64,000 bases of DNA from Aeoliella straminimaris (GCF_024054565.1 NZ_JAMXLR010000092.1:620001-684000); one strand, 5' to 3'; positions 54,212 through 63,384 are shown, numbered from the stretch's first letter. Program-made: numbers and translations. The notes: generated by a model from the sequence alone, not told the origin.

Positions 54212-55114
54212 TCAGCGAACCCGGCGGCGGCGATGGGCCAGGTAAGTTGATAGGGCCACGTCCAGCGGCATGTCGGTACGCACTTGGACGTAATCCGCGC
54301 CCTGGGCCAGGCAGCCGGCTCGCACCTTGGCCGTGAAGCGGTTGATTTCTTCCTGGTACGCCCGCCGCAGTTGGGCTGGTTCGACCAACAAGTCGCCCAG
54401 CTCCTCCATGCCGTGGAACATCGTGGCGTTCTGGAACGGGAACTCGAGTTCCGCTGGGTCCAGCGTGTGCAGCACCACCACGTCGTGCCGGCGGTGACGA
54501 AAGTGCTTCAGCCCGGCCAGCATCTCGTCGGCGTCGTCAAACAGGTCCGAAAGAATAAACACGATGCCGCGTCGGGTAAGCCGCTCGGCCAGTTCGTGAA
54601 AGATCGGCCCCGTGCGGGTCTTGCGGACCGGCTCGACCTGCTCCATCACACCAATCAGCTGCGACAGGTGCGTGGCGCTCGAACTGGGCCGCACCAGTTG
54701 CCGCACCGCGTCGTCGAACGTCACCAGGCCCACGCTATCGACTTGATGGATCACCAAGTACGCGAGCGAAGCCGCCGCGCACTGGGCGTACTCCAGCTTG
54801 CTCATCGCGGCCATTTCGCTCTGGTACTGCATGCTCTCGCTGGTGTCGAGCACCAGGTAGCAGATGAGGTTCGTCTCCTCCTCGTACTGCTTCAAGTAAA
54901 CCTTGTCGGTCTTGCCAAACACCTTCCAGTCGACATACCGCAAATCGTCGCCCGGCACGTACTCGCGATGCTCGGCAAACTCGACCGAGAAGCCTTGGTA
55001 GGGACTGCGGTGCAGCCCCGACACGTACCCTTCCACGATCCGCGCAGCCCGGAGCTGCAAGCCTTCGAGCTTGGCCAGGACGGCGGGGTCGAGGAAGTTG
55101 AGGGTTTCGGGCAT
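54212..55114 (-). CDS. DUF58 protein (MoxR partner)
   Basis: A 300-residue soluble protein of the DUF58 family. The signature region is YQGFSVEFAEHREYVPGDD (about 39-57), RYVDWKVFGKTDKVY, and a VWA-like metal site LVLDTSESMQYQSEM, followed by the VIHQVDSVGLVTFDD and FILSDLFDD strands. DUF58 proteins work with MoxR ATPases and BatA/VWA membrane proteins to build an envelope chaperone-like complex. The start MPETLNFLDPAVLAKL is the family start. A degraded copy of its 5' end lies upstream (55535-55651), separated by a small unknown gene and a copy of repeat A. Confidence 0.93.
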   Translation of the reverse strand: MPETLNFLDPAVLAKLEGLQLRAARIVEGYVSGLHRSPYQGFSVEFAEHREYVPGDDLRYVDWKVFGKTDKVYLKQYEEETNLICYLVLDTSESMQYQSEMAAMSKLEYAQCAAASLAYLVIHQVDSVGLVTFDDAVRQLVRPSSSATHLSQLIGVMEQVEPVRKTRTGPIFHELAERLTRRGIVFILSDLFDDADEMLAGLKHFRHRRHDVVVLHTLDPAELEFPFQNATMFHGMEELGDLLVEPAQLRRAYQEEINRFTAKVRAGCLAQGADYVQVRTDMPLDVALSTYLAHRRRRVR

Positions 55115-55140
55115 AGGGGAGAGACCAAATATGCAGTGAG

Positions 55141-55174
55141 GGATTAACCACGGAGGGCACGGAGTTCACGGAGC
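55141..55174. repeat. Dispersed repeat A upstream of the DUF58 gene
   Basis: GGATTAACCACGGAGGGCAC followed by a second GGAG-CACGGAG unit, about 27 bases upstream of the DUF58 ATG. A similar copy (55661-55692) is ten bases upstream of the duplicated DUF58 fragment. Confidence 0.75.
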
Positions 55175-55190
55175 GAATTTCATAGCGGCG

Positions 55191-55469
55191 TCAGGCTGGG
55201 TTATTCGACTCGTCCTCCAAAGCACCATTCCTCCAGAATTGAAAGTCGACAGGGTGCTGAAACTCTAACCAGACTATCAGTGACTTCTCGTGGGGTGCTA
55301 CACGGAAACTCCCTGCTCCAGGATCACCAATCGCTACTATTTCGATGTCGTCCTCTGGTTGCACGACATATTCATCCGCCCATGGCTCGAGAATCAGTAG
55401 GAACGATTCGTTGTCCCCAACCACATTGCTGCCGCTGATTCTCAGAGTATGCTGCGGGCGATTTTCCAA
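55191..55469 (-). CDS. Small acidic protein of unknown function, probable insertion
   Basis: A 92-residue protein from TTG 55469, chosen because GAGGAGG lies five bases ahead. The frame is open to a GTG at 55541 inside the duplicated DUF58 fragment, but that would take its N-terminus from the remnant. The sequence is acidic and strand-rich (IVAIGDPGAGSFRVAPHEKS, VWLEFQHPVDFQF) with no known family. It sits between the DUF58 gene and a broken copy of its 5' end, so it looks like inserted DNA within the Bat cluster. Confidence 0.5.
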   Translation of the reverse strand: MENRPQHTLRISGSNVVGDNESFLLILEPWADEYVVQPEDDIEIVAIGDPGAGSFRVAPHEKSLIVWLEFQHPVDFQFWRNGALEDESNNPA

Positions 55470-55534
55470 CGCTTCCTCCTCACTGCTCCATGTGCTGCTA
55501 TTATCCAAACCGCTTGCTTTGCACCTCGCAAGGA

Positions 55535-55651
55535 TAGGCACTGCAATGCATATTGGAGACGGTACTCTTCCACGATCCGCGCAGCCCGGAGCTGCAAGCC
55601 TTCGAGCTTGGCCAGCACAGCGGGGTTGAGGAAGTTTAGGGTTTCGGGCAT
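55535..55651 (-). pseudogene. Broken duplicate of the DUF58 gene 5' end
   Basis: Bases 55559-55651 repeat 55019-55114 with about seven to ten mismatches. The reading MPETLNFLNPAVLAKLEGLQ copies the first 28 residues of the DUF58 protein, with Asp9 replaced by Asn. Weaker similarity continues to about 55535, after which the frame shifts and the remainder of the gene is absent. It ends in a 69-codon open frame that has no DUF58 features. The fragment is preceded by a copy of repeat A, as the intact gene is. Confidence 0.85.
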
Positions 55652-55660
55652 CTTTTGGTA

Positions 55661-55692
55661 CTAACCAGGGAGGTCACAGAGGTCACAGAGTT
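55661..55692. repeat. Dispersed repeat A upstream of the duplicated fragment
   Basis: CTAACCAGGGAGGTCACAGA followed by a second GGTCACAGAG unit. It is the counterpart of the copy at 55141-55174 and lies ten bases upstream of the broken DUF58 start. Confidence 0.75.
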
Positions 55693-56162
55693 TACTCGGC
55701 ATCTTTCCAATTGTTCCAAGCTTCTAAAGCCAACATGGTACCTTGGCTGGGGTATCGGTCGAACATGACTTCCAGGAAGGCGGCAATTGCCTGACGTTCT
55801 TTGGGATTGAAAAGTTTTCCTCGCTCGGACACGGTAATCCGCTTCCTCTTGTGGCTTGGCTTTTCAGTGAGGAAGTATTGAATGGACTCACCAATGATGT
55901 CTGCTCCTCTCGGGTCGTCGAGCTCAGCTATCATGTAGGCTGGCAGGAAATAACGAAATGCTGCATTGCTGAAGAAGCAAAGCGACGAACTGTGTTGCCG
56001 CAATTGTTCCACGCTGTGATCTTCCCACTTCGTGAACCGAAAGTGCTCCGTAGTTCCCTCATCATCATAGGTTTCAACGGCAAGATCTTTGCGCCCATTC
56101 CCAGGATGCGGTGTGTCGGCAAACGCCTCTTGAATCAGTACTTTGGCTTCTTGAGGACTCAT
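55692..56162 (-). CDS. Unknown protein with AFRYFLPAYM motif
   Basis: A 156-residue soluble protein. The central motif SNAAFRYFLPAYMIAELDDP resembles a family of unknown function that I recall as DUF6714-like, in which aromatic residues and YFLPAY are conserved. The N-terminus is helical (SPQEAKVLIQEAFAD) and the C-terminus has PKERQAIAAFLEVMFDRY. No signal peptide. It sits between moxR and the DUF58 duplicate, in the same orientation, and has nothing in common with the Bat cluster, so I read it as an insertion. Start ATG at 56162. Confidence 0.65.
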   Translation of the reverse strand: MSPQEAKVLIQEAFADTPHPGNGRKDLAVETYDDEGTTEHFRFTKWEDHSVEQLRQHSSSLCFFSNAAFRYFLPAYMIAELDDPRGADIIGESIQYFLTEKPSHKRKRITVSERGKLFNPKERQAIAAFLEVMFDRYPSQGTMLALEAWNNWKDAE

Positions 56163-56199
56163 CAGCCTCTATCTTCTATTCCTCCCTGCATCCTCGGGA

Positions 56200-56355
56200 A
56201 CTCGCGGCTCATTGCGGTCTCGGTCACACGCCGGCTGTTGGACGATCTTCCACTCGACCGCGAAGGCACCTATTTCTACTCCCCAGGGTGGCGCTTTGGC
56301 TCGTACCTCGCCGGCGCTTACCCTGGGCTATCATATTTCGCTCCTTCGGAGCTTC
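56200..56355. repeat. Dispersed repeat B, copy 2
   Basis: Core palindrome starting CCCAGGGTGGCGCTTTGGC at 56282 and ending GCGCTTACCCTGGG at 56327. It is the inverted counterpart of the copy at 53935-54085. Confidence 0.7.
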
Positions 56356-56425
56356 TCTCGGTCGACACAACTCCTGCTACAATCCGTGACCATCAGTGTT
56401 CATCCGTGGCCAATTCATGATCCCT

Positions 56426-56541
56426 CCAATGGCCACGTAGATCCTTCAGTCGCTTAGGCTCCCTCAGGATGACACAAGTTCGCGATCGCGGTTTTGTTTT
56501 CTCTGCTTCCTCCGTGCTCTCTGTGTCCTCTGTGGTTAATT
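56426..56541. repeat. Composite repeat C plus A, inverted copy, after moxR
   Basis: Repeat C (56426-56476, including CTTAGGCTCCCTCAGGATGA) and repeat A (56499-56541) together. The reverse complement of C matches 62551-62601 at 49 of 51 positions. On the minus strand, repeat A starts ten bases after the moxR stop and C lies beyond it. Confidence 0.8.
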
Positions 56542-56550
56542 CCAAAAACC

Positions 56551-57561
<1,011 letters not shown>

Positions 57562-57643
57562 AGATTGGTTTTCTGAGTTTCTGAACTTATGAAGAATGAT
57601 CGCTGGAGTGACTTCGATGGATTGCTCCATCAATCATAGATCA

Positions 57644-60046
57644 TCAGTCATAAATGTCGGTAGGTGGGAGGGATTGGGAGAGTTTTGGTTCGGCAGGCGG
57701 AGTTTTCGGAGCGACCGGAGGTTTGTCGCCCAGCAGGATCAACTCCTTTTTGGTGGCCACCAGCAGTCCGTCGCCGCAGGGAATGAGATTGGCGCCACCG
57801 ACGCCGCCCAAGTTGTCCAGGGCGATCGGATTGCGCGTCTGCTGGCCCGTGGCGGCGCTGAACACGTGGATGGAGCGCTCGGTGGGCCAGAACACTTCGT
57901 CGCCGGCCAGGCAGCCACGGCCGCTACCCGTCACACCGGCGGCGGGCGAATCGGGCCACTGGAATTCCGTTTGACCGGTCGCCGGATCGATCATCCACAG
58001 TTCGCGTCCGCTGGCGATCAACCGGCCGGCCGCCACGCCCAGCAATTGGTCTACGCTCCACGCCTGATCGTTCACCCACAGGGTGCGGCCACTTACCGGA
58101 TCGAGCGCAAACAGCGACGGCGAGTCCGAAGGCATGCAAACCAGGGCGCCGGGGGCGAACATGGCCGTGCCGTGCTGCCGACTGGTGACCTGCGACAGGT
58201 CGTTGGGCTTGATGGAGTTCCATCGCTTGTAGGTGCGGGCCCACATCACGCGTCCGTCGCTCGCCCGCACGGCCACGATCACGCCCGCATCGGTCGACAG
58301 ATACAGCATGCCTTCGCCCGCCACGAGTACGTCGCTCTGGTCCGCACCATCGGCTGTGATCGAAGCGACCTCCGAGTGCCAGAGCGGCCGCCCCGTAGTG
58401 CGGGCGTAACAAGCCATGGCTATCCGGCCACCGGCGGAAGCGTCGCGCAGCGGCAGATAGATGTGCTCCTCGGTGACAACTGGCGGACCGCTGAACTCTC
58501 TGCCTTCGCCGGCTTCAATCTGCAGTCGCAGTTTCCCCTCGGCCGACAGATCGGTCGCTTCGAGTCGGTACTGTGGTGCACCCGTCCGAGAGTCCTCTGA
58601 AGTGACGTGATACAGCAGCGAACCGGAGATGGCCGCCGGTGGTACGGGCTGAAGATACGTCGACTGAAACCCGCGAATTGCGTTGCCCAGCACCACAGGA
58701 CCATTCACGGCCCGACCTTGGATGATGATGCGCTGCTGGGCGGGGCCATTCTGGATGATCACACCACCGCGGCCGCCGGCCTGAACGCGGAGCTGCAGCT
58801 GTGCTTGCCCCAGCGGGCGTTGCACGGGATTGTTGCGATTCTCCACTCGCGCTATGGGCTGGTCGGCTTGTTCGCCGGCCAGGGGCTCGTCCGTTTCGCC
58901 ATACAGCAGCTTGCCCGTCTGGGGATCGAGGGCCAGCCACTCCCCCTGTTGCTCGATAGTAACGGCCGAGCCAGCAAATAGTGGGTAGACGAACAGTTGC
59001 TTCGGCGCCATCGCGACGGGGCGCGCAAACCGCTCGTTGAGGTTAATCAAGACTTGCGATTGGGCGACACGCGTGGGGGCTTCTACCAGCGGGCGACGCC
59101 ACTCGACTTGGGATAGGTCGCCGAACGACTGGGCCACGCCACTGCGAGCGGCATTACCACCAAAAGTGGGCCAGTCGGATAGCGGCGCCGCAGCGGGCCA
59201 CTCGCGGGCCGCCTGCAGCGTGGCCGTGAGGGCCTCGGCCAGGTTGGCTTGCCGGCCGCCAATCGTTGCCTCGGCAGTAGGATCCGCCAATTGCAGGACG
59301 GCCAGCTCTCGCGCGGCGCGATCGAACGCCCGTTCGCGAATCGACACCATCGCCAGTCGAGCCATGATTTCGGCCACCGGAATGTCCGTATCGGGGTAGA
59401 CCAGCGATGAGTCGGTTGGAACCTTCGCTGAGGTTACCTGTGCGAGAACAGCGTCTCGCACCTTGTTGTCTTCGAGGTCGAGTTCGCCGAGGGCTACGCC
59501 CCACGGAAGACCGTTTGGCGCGAGCGTGGCGGCAGACAACTGGAGTAAATAGCCACGAGCTTCGTTCGTGCGCCCCGCTTCGAGCGCCATGTCGGCCAGG
59601 GCGAGTAGTGCGTCGTCGCCTGCACTGCTGGCGAAGTACTCGTCGACCACGGCCGCCAGTGCCTGAGAGTCTCGCTCGCGGATGCCCCGCTCGTAGAGGC
59701 TCCGGGCCGCTGCATCGGCGCGTTGGCGATATACTGCCAGCCCTGCGGCGGGCCACCGCGCGATTCGCATGCCGGTTGCCGTTTGCACGGGCAGGTAGTA
59801 GTTGTCGGTGATCGCCAGCATCTCGTCGGCCGATTCGTCCGACAGCCGCAGCAGAGCGTCGACCGCTTCGCCCCATGCGCCCGCCTCGACCAACGTGTCG
59901 ATCTGCGCCAGCTCGCGCTCGACATTGCTCGTGACGGCCAGCACGCGAGCTTCGGTTGTCGACACCGGGGGCACAGGCCAGAACTCCTCGAAGGCGAGAA
60001 CCTGCGAGGCCAGCAGCAGCAACGGCAGTGGCAGCAATCGGTGCAT
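57644..60046 (-). CDS. Exported PQQ-repeat beta-propeller protein
   Basis: An 800-residue exported protein. Signal peptide MHRLLPLPLLLLASQVLA. The first about 290 residues are helical, TPR-like (VDALLRLSDESADEML, ARGYLLQLSAAT). From about 290 (DWPTFGGNAARSGVA) to the end lies a PQQ-type eight-bladed beta propeller, with blade motifs such as LALDPQTGKLLY, VAVRASDGRVMW, FALDPVSGRTLW and IDPATGQTEF. BamB and quinoprotein dehydrogenases share this fold. The catalytic residues of dehydrogenases are not apparent, so it is probably a scaffold. It is upstream of moxR on the same strand. Confidence 0.85.
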   Translation of the reverse strand: MHRLLPLPLLLLASQVLAFEEFWPVPPVSTTEARVLAVTSNVERELAQIDTLVEAGAWGEAVDALLRLSDESADEMLAITDNYYLPVQTATGMRIARWPAAGLAVYRQRADAAARSLYERGIRERDSQALAAVVDEYFASSAGDDALLALADMALEAGRTNEARGYLLQLSAATLAPNGLPWGVALGELDLEDNKVRDAVLAQVTSAKVPTDSSLVYPDTDIPVAEIMARLAMVSIRERAFDRAARELAVLQLADPTAEATIGGRQANLAEALTATLQAAREWPAAAPLSDWPTFGGNAARSGVAQSFGDLSQVEWRRPLVEAPTRVAQSQVLINLNERFARPVAMAPKQLFVYPLFAGSAVTIEQQGEWLALDPQTGKLLYGETDEPLAGEQADQPIARVENRNNPVQRPLGQAQLQLRVQAGGRGGVIIQNGPAQQRIIIQGRAVNGPVVLGNAIRGFQSTYLQPVPPAAISGSLLYHVTSEDSRTGAPQYRLEATDLSAEGKLRLQIEAGEGREFSGPPVVTEEHIYLPLRDASAGGRIAMACYARTTGRPLWHSEVASITADGADQSDVLVAGEGMLYLSTDAGVIVAVRASDGRVMWARTYKRWNSIKPNDLSQVTSRQHGTAMFAPGALVCMPSDSPSLFALDPVSGRTLWVNDQAWSVDQLLGVAAGRLIASGRELWMIDPATGQTEFQWPDSPAAGVTGSGRGCLAGDEVFWPTERSIHVFSAATGQQTRNPIALDNLGGVGGANLIPCGDGLLVATKKELILLGDKPPVAPKTPPAEPKLSQSLPPTDIYD

Positions 60047-60361
60047 GCGGGGATTATATCAGGTTAGGGTCGGGAGGTTAGATGCGTGCAGCAAGTTCTT
60101 AGTTCCCGGGAAGTGCGTGGGAGATATGGGCGATTTAGGCCACCGTAGGCCATCGATTACAGAGTTTGCCGGAATTGGCCCTCCTCGAGTCCATCGGCTG
60201 CTTCACGGTTTCGGTCCCCCATTTGCATCAATCTGATCAATCGGTCGAGGGCTGGAGTTCTGACCTCTGGAATTCGTGCAATTGCTCGTGCGTCACCCGC
60301 AACGGGCACCACTCGACCACTCCATTGCTCAATTGCCGTACGGCGGCGAAAGGAGACTATG
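60047..60361. other. Divergent intergenic region
   Basis: About 315 bases between the minus-strand PQQ gene and the plus-strand small Rho_N gene. No hairpin, repeat or clear promoter stands out. Short ORFs here are unsupported. Confidence 0.4.
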
Positions 60362-60664
60362 ATGCCTCGAGCCTGGACCAACAAAGACGAACGTCAATTC
60401 AAGCACGTAAAACAAAGCGCCATGGATAGGGGCCGTAGCGAGGACCGAGCGGAGGAGATTGCCGCTCGGACCGTGAACAAGCATCGCAGGCAGTCTGGCG
60501 AAACTTCGAATCGCACGACCCAAGGCACAGGGAACCCGAACATCAAGTTGGAGGACCGCACCGTGGAGGAGCTCCGCAATCTGGCTTCGGAGCTCGATGT
60601 CGAGGGACGCAGCAAGATGAAGAAAGCCGAGCTGGTTTCCGCGATCCGAAAGCGACGATCGTAG
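60362..60664 (+). CDS. Small protein with C-terminal Rho_N (SAP-like) domain
   Basis: A 100-residue basic protein in two parts. Residues 1-44 (MPRAWTNKDERQFKHVKQSA to NKHRR) match small proteins often annotated as plasmid-stabilisation or ChaB-like. Residues about 64-100 (EDRTVEELRNLASELDVEGR, then KMKKAELVSAI) are a Rho N-terminal-like SAP fold, which binds nucleic acid. AGGAG is six bases before ATG 60362 and only three before ATG 60359, so I use 60362. It is not part of a visible toxin-antitoxin pair. The role is probably nucleic-acid binding. Confidence 0.8.
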   Translation: MPRAWTNKDERQFKHVKQSAMDRGRSEDRAEEIAARTVNKHRRQSGETSNRTTQGTGNPNIKLEDRTVEELRNLASELDVEGRSKMKKAELVSAIRKRRS

Positions 60665-60781
60665 GTGTTGTCATCCGCAGGACGGGCCACTGGCACGGCA
60701 AATCAGGCGTGGCGGCTGGGCATTCCGAGCATTTTCCCAGCGAACCTTGACCGGTCCCGGTGGGTCAGCTACCCTACTGAC

Positions 60782-60841
60782 ATGAATGCAGCCACCCTTC
60801 TCAACCTGGTTCTACTATTGCTTGCCCCGCGCACGCCTTAG
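60782..60841 (+). CDS. Leucine-rich leader peptide of the leuA attenuator
   Basis: A 19-codon reading frame, MNAATLLNLVLLLLAPRTP, with seven leucines. The run from codon 6 to 14 reads Leu Leu Asn Leu Val Leu Leu Leu Leu and uses CTT, CTC, CTG, CTA, CTA, TTG and CTT, including the normally rare CTA twice. The stop codon is at 60839-60841. It precedes a terminator and leuA, the layout of classical leucine attenuation. I see no strong Shine-Dalgarno sequence ahead of the ATG. Too short for normal gene calling. Confidence 0.8.
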   Translation: MNAATLLNLVLLLLAPRTP

Positions 60842-60879
60842 GGTTCCTGCATACTTTCCACTGCAAACTCCCAAACCCT
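60840..60879 (+). promoter_or_regulatory. Candidate antiterminator pairing of the leuA attenuator
   Basis: AGGGTT at 60840-60845, overlapping the leader stop, is exactly complementary to AACCCT at 60874-60879. AACCCT covers the first four bases of the left terminator arm. Inside, TGCA at 60848 and 60862 can also pair. If a ribosome stalls on the leucine codons, AGGGTT stays free and can pair with AACCCT and open the terminator. If the ribosome reaches the stop codon, it covers AGGGTT and the terminator forms. Confidence 0.65.
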
Positions 60880-60906
60880 GAGGCCTCCCAGCCTCGGGGT
60901 TTTTTT
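60876..60906 (+). terminator. Intrinsic terminator (attenuator) before leuA
   Basis: Stem CCCTGAGGC (60876-60884), loop CTCCCA, stem GCCTCGGGG (60891-60899), giving nine base pairs with one G-U, followed by seven T (60900-60906). It lies 49 bases before the leuA ATG and 35 bases after the leader-peptide stop codon, so its position is right for attenuation. Confidence 0.9.
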
Positions 60907-60955
60907 GTTTAATGACCTTCTGTTTCCCACTCACCCTCAAAACCCGAATCCTTCC

Positions 60956-62503
60956 ATGTCACGCAATATCGTTATCTTCGACACCACACTCCGCGACGGC
61001 GAACAATCTCCCGGTGCCAGTATGAACCTGGCCGAGAAGTTGGAGGTTGCCCAGGCGCTAGTGGATCTGAAGGTCGATGTGATCGAAGCGGGTTTTCCCA
61101 TCGCCTCGCCAGGCGACTTCGAGGCCGTGCAGGCCATCGCCCGCTCGGTGAAGGGTGCCGCGGTCTGTGGACTCGCCCGGTGTAACGACAAAGACATCGA
61201 CCGCGCCGCCGAAGCAGTGAAAGACGCCGACGATCCGCGGATTCACGTCTTCCTGGCCACCAGTGCCATCCATCGCGAGTTCAAACTCAAGATGGATAAG
61301 GACGAGATCATCCGCCGCGCCGTGGCAGGGGTCGAGCGGGCCAAGGGTTACACCTCGAACATTGAGTTCAGCCCCGAAGACGCCGCGCGGACCGAGTCGG
61401 ATTTCCTCTGCAAAGTGGTCGAGGCCGCCATCACAGCGGGTGCCACCACGGTGAACATTCCCGACACGGTGGGCTATGCCACGCCCACGCATATGGGCGG
61501 GGTGATTCGCGACCTGGTGAATCGCGTGCCGAATATCGACAAGGCGGTCATCAGCGTGCACTGCCACAACGACCTCGGTCTGGCGGTGGCCAACAGCCTG
61601 GCCGCCGTGGAGAACGGCGCCGGGCAGATCGAATGCACCATCAACGGCATCGGCGAGCGGGCCGGCAACTGCTCGCTGGAAGAAATCACGATGGCCCTCA
61701 AGACTCGCAGCGACTACTACGGCCACACCACGCGAGTCGACACCACGCGCCTGGTGCCCACCAGTCGTTTGGTATCGAGCGTCACCGGCCTCGAGGTGCA
61801 GCGCAATAAAGCGATCGTCGGTCGCAACGCGTTCGCCCACGAGTCGGGCATCCATCAGGATGGCATGCTCAAGAATCCGACCACTTACGAAATCATGCGG
61901 CCCGAGGACGTCGGCTTCCACAAGACCGACCTGGTGATGGGCAAGCACAGCGGCCGCGCCGCCCTGGCCGACCGCGCCCGGGCGCTCGGCTATCACCTGG
62001 AGGGCGAGAAGCTGCAGGAGGTGTTCGACGCCTTCAAGAAGCTGGCCGACAAGAAGAAAGAGGTGTACGACTCGGACATCGCCGCGCTGATCGACAAACG
62101 CGTCAGCTCGGCCGACGACCAATGGAAGTTGGTGCGGTACGAACTGAAGCTCGAAGGCGAGGGCATCCCCTCGGCCACCGTCACCCTGAGCAAGGGGGAC
62201 GAGGAGCAAACCGACACGTTCTTCGGCGGCGACGGTCCGCTCGATGCCCTGTTCCGCGTGATCGAAAAGATCACCGGCTCGCAGGTCGTGGTGCGCGACT
62301 ACCGCGTGCACAGCGTGAGCCAGGGTAAAGATGCCCAAGGCGAATCGACCATCGAACTGGAGTACCAGAACCGCATCTACCGCGGCCGCGGCGTCTCCAC
62401 CGACACCGTGGAAGCCAGCACGCTGGCGTTCCTGAACGCCGTGAACCGGATCTCACTGACGTCGGGCGAGCCGACCGAGGCCGTGTATCGGGATACGGTG
62501 TGA
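60956..62503 (+). CDS. leuA: 2-isopropylmalate synthase
   Basis: Condenses acetyl-CoA with 2-oxoisovalerate, the first committed step of leucine synthesis, in the cytosol. It has 515 residues, the length of the E. coli-type enzyme. The metal-binding start is FDTTLRDGEQSPGASM. HCHNDLGLAVANSLAA and GIGERAGNCSLEE are signature motifs. The C-terminal domain (about 390-515, LVRYELKLEGEGIPSATV) is the leucine-sensing regulatory domain, so feedback inhibition is expected. ATG 60956 opens the conserved SRNIVIFDTTLRDGEQ. Preceded by a leucine leader and terminator. No leuB, leuC or leuD follows within the window. Confidence 0.98.
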   Translation: MSRNIVIFDTTLRDGEQSPGASMNLAEKLEVAQALVDLKVDVIEAGFPIASPGDFEAVQAIARSVKGAAVCGLARCNDKDIDRAAEAVKDADDPRIHVFLATSAIHREFKLKMDKDEIIRRAVAGVERAKGYTSNIEFSPEDAARTESDFLCKVVEAAITAGATTVNIPDTVGYATPTHMGGVIRDLVNRVPNIDKAVISVHCHNDLGLAVANSLAAVENGAGQIECTINGIGERAGNCSLEEITMALKTRSDYYGHTTRVDTTRLVPTSRLVSSVTGLEVQRNKAIVGRNAFAHESGIHQDGMLKNPTTYEIMRPEDVGFHKTDLVMGKHSGRAALADRARALGYHLEGEKLQEVFDAFKKLADKKKEVYDSDIAALIDKRVSSADDQWKLVRYELKLEGEGIPSATVTLSKGDEEQTDTFFGGDGPLDALFRVIEKITGSQVVVRDYRVHSVSQGKDAQGESTIELEYQNRIYRGRGVSTDTVEASTLAFLNAVNRISLTSGEPTEAVYRDTV

Positions 62504-62871
62504 CGGATTAACCACGGAGTCACAGAGGTCGCGGAGTCGCCCCCGGCCTTTGTGTCATCCTGAGGGAGCCTAAGCGACCGAAGGATCTACGTTGCCATTG
62601 GAAGCGTCGTGAACCCGCCACGCACGGACACTGGTGCGCACGGATTGAATTTGTGCCGCGATGTGGTTTCGGCATTCGGCCGGGATGTTACCCGGGGTGA
62701 TCTTCAGGAGTTTGCCGTATCTGACAGCGGTTGTGACAACCGACGCAGGCTTTGAAGCATTAGCGCTTTGGGGTCGGAACGTTCCTATGCAGTCGCGAAG
62801 CAGCTAGCTTGAGAAGTCGTGCAGTAGCGCGATAGAATGGCACTCTGCTTACTGAAGGGGCTTCGGACGAA
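62504..62871. other. Intergenic stretch after leuA with dispersed repeats
   Basis: About 370 bases. It begins with the composite repeat A plus C. Around 62640-62720 there is a further GC-rich segment (GTGCCGCGATG, GGGATGTTACCCGGGGTGA) resembling the flank of repeat B. No gene is supported. Confidence 0.55.
62505..62601. repeat. Composite repeat A plus C after leuA
   Basis: Repeat A (62505-62537, ATTAACCACGGAGTCACAG) starts two bases after the leuA stop and runs into repeat C (62551-62601, GTCATCCTGAGGGAGCC and AAGGATCTACG). The composite is an inverted copy of 56426-56541, with C identical at 49 of 51 positions. Confidence 0.8.
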
Positions 62872-63384
62872 ATGACAAGTTATCCCACCATGCCAGCTCC
62901 AATCCAATTCGACATCGTCCCGCACATCGGCATCGGCCCGGTTCATCTCGGGATGACGCCCGACGCCGTCGAGGCGGCGGTTGGCAGTGTGCCCGGTGCC
63001 CTCCCGCGGTTGGCCAAAGGTCGGAAAACCCACTGCTACTTCAAAGCAGCTCTGCAGGTCAGTTTCGGCGAGTCAGGATTGGTGAACTTCATCGGAGTGT
63101 CCGGAACGCCGTTACTCGAGTGTCGGTATGAGGACCGTGACGTCTTTGACCTGCCCGCGCCCGAATTGTTTGCTCTGATCGCCTCACGGGAGCGGAGCGG
63201 GCGACACGACTACTCGGCGGCGGAGTATGTGTTCCCGGAGCAGATCGTTACGCTGTACGAGGCCGACGAGCAGTACGACCGCAAAGGCGGGGAATCCCGG
63301 CCGGTTTTTGCGGAGGTCGGGGTCGGCAACGCCGAGTACTTGGCTGTCATCCGAGCCCTCCGCGGCACCCCGGAGGCGGGATAA
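62872..63384 (+). CDS. Soluble protein of unknown function
   Basis: A 170-residue protein. The N-terminal part contains DIVPHIGIGPVHLGMTPDAV, a pattern like that of small bacterial proteins of unknown role (GIGPVxLGM). The middle alternates strands (CYFKAALQVSFGESGLVNFI) and the C-terminus has a helix, AEYLAVIRAL. No signal or membrane segment. It is isolated on the plus strand after repeat-rich DNA. GGA six bases before ATG 62872 supports the start weakly. An immunity-like role is possible but not supported. Confidence 0.6.
   Translation: MTSYPTMPAPIQFDIVPHIGIGPVHLGMTPDAVEAAVGSVPGALPRLAKGRKTHCYFKAALQVSFGESGLVNFIGVSGTPLLECRYEDRDVFDLPAPELFALIASRERSGRHDYSAAEYVFPEQIVTLYEADEQYDRKGGESRPVFAEVGVGNAEYLAVIRALRGTPEAG

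Larger units (their letters stand above)
56163..56550. other. Intergenic stretch with dispersed repeats B, C and A
   Basis: About 390 bases between moxR and the YFLPAY gene. It contains repeat B copy 2, the CATCCGTGG motif around 56397, repeat C and repeat A. I see no supported gene. The order of repeats C then A is the reverse of that after leuA. Confidence 0.65.

Noticed and set aside
55442..55651. 69-codon minus-strand ORF starting like the DUF58 protein.
   Set aside because: Not a gene but a broken copy. Only the first about 28 codons match, and the frame then shifts.
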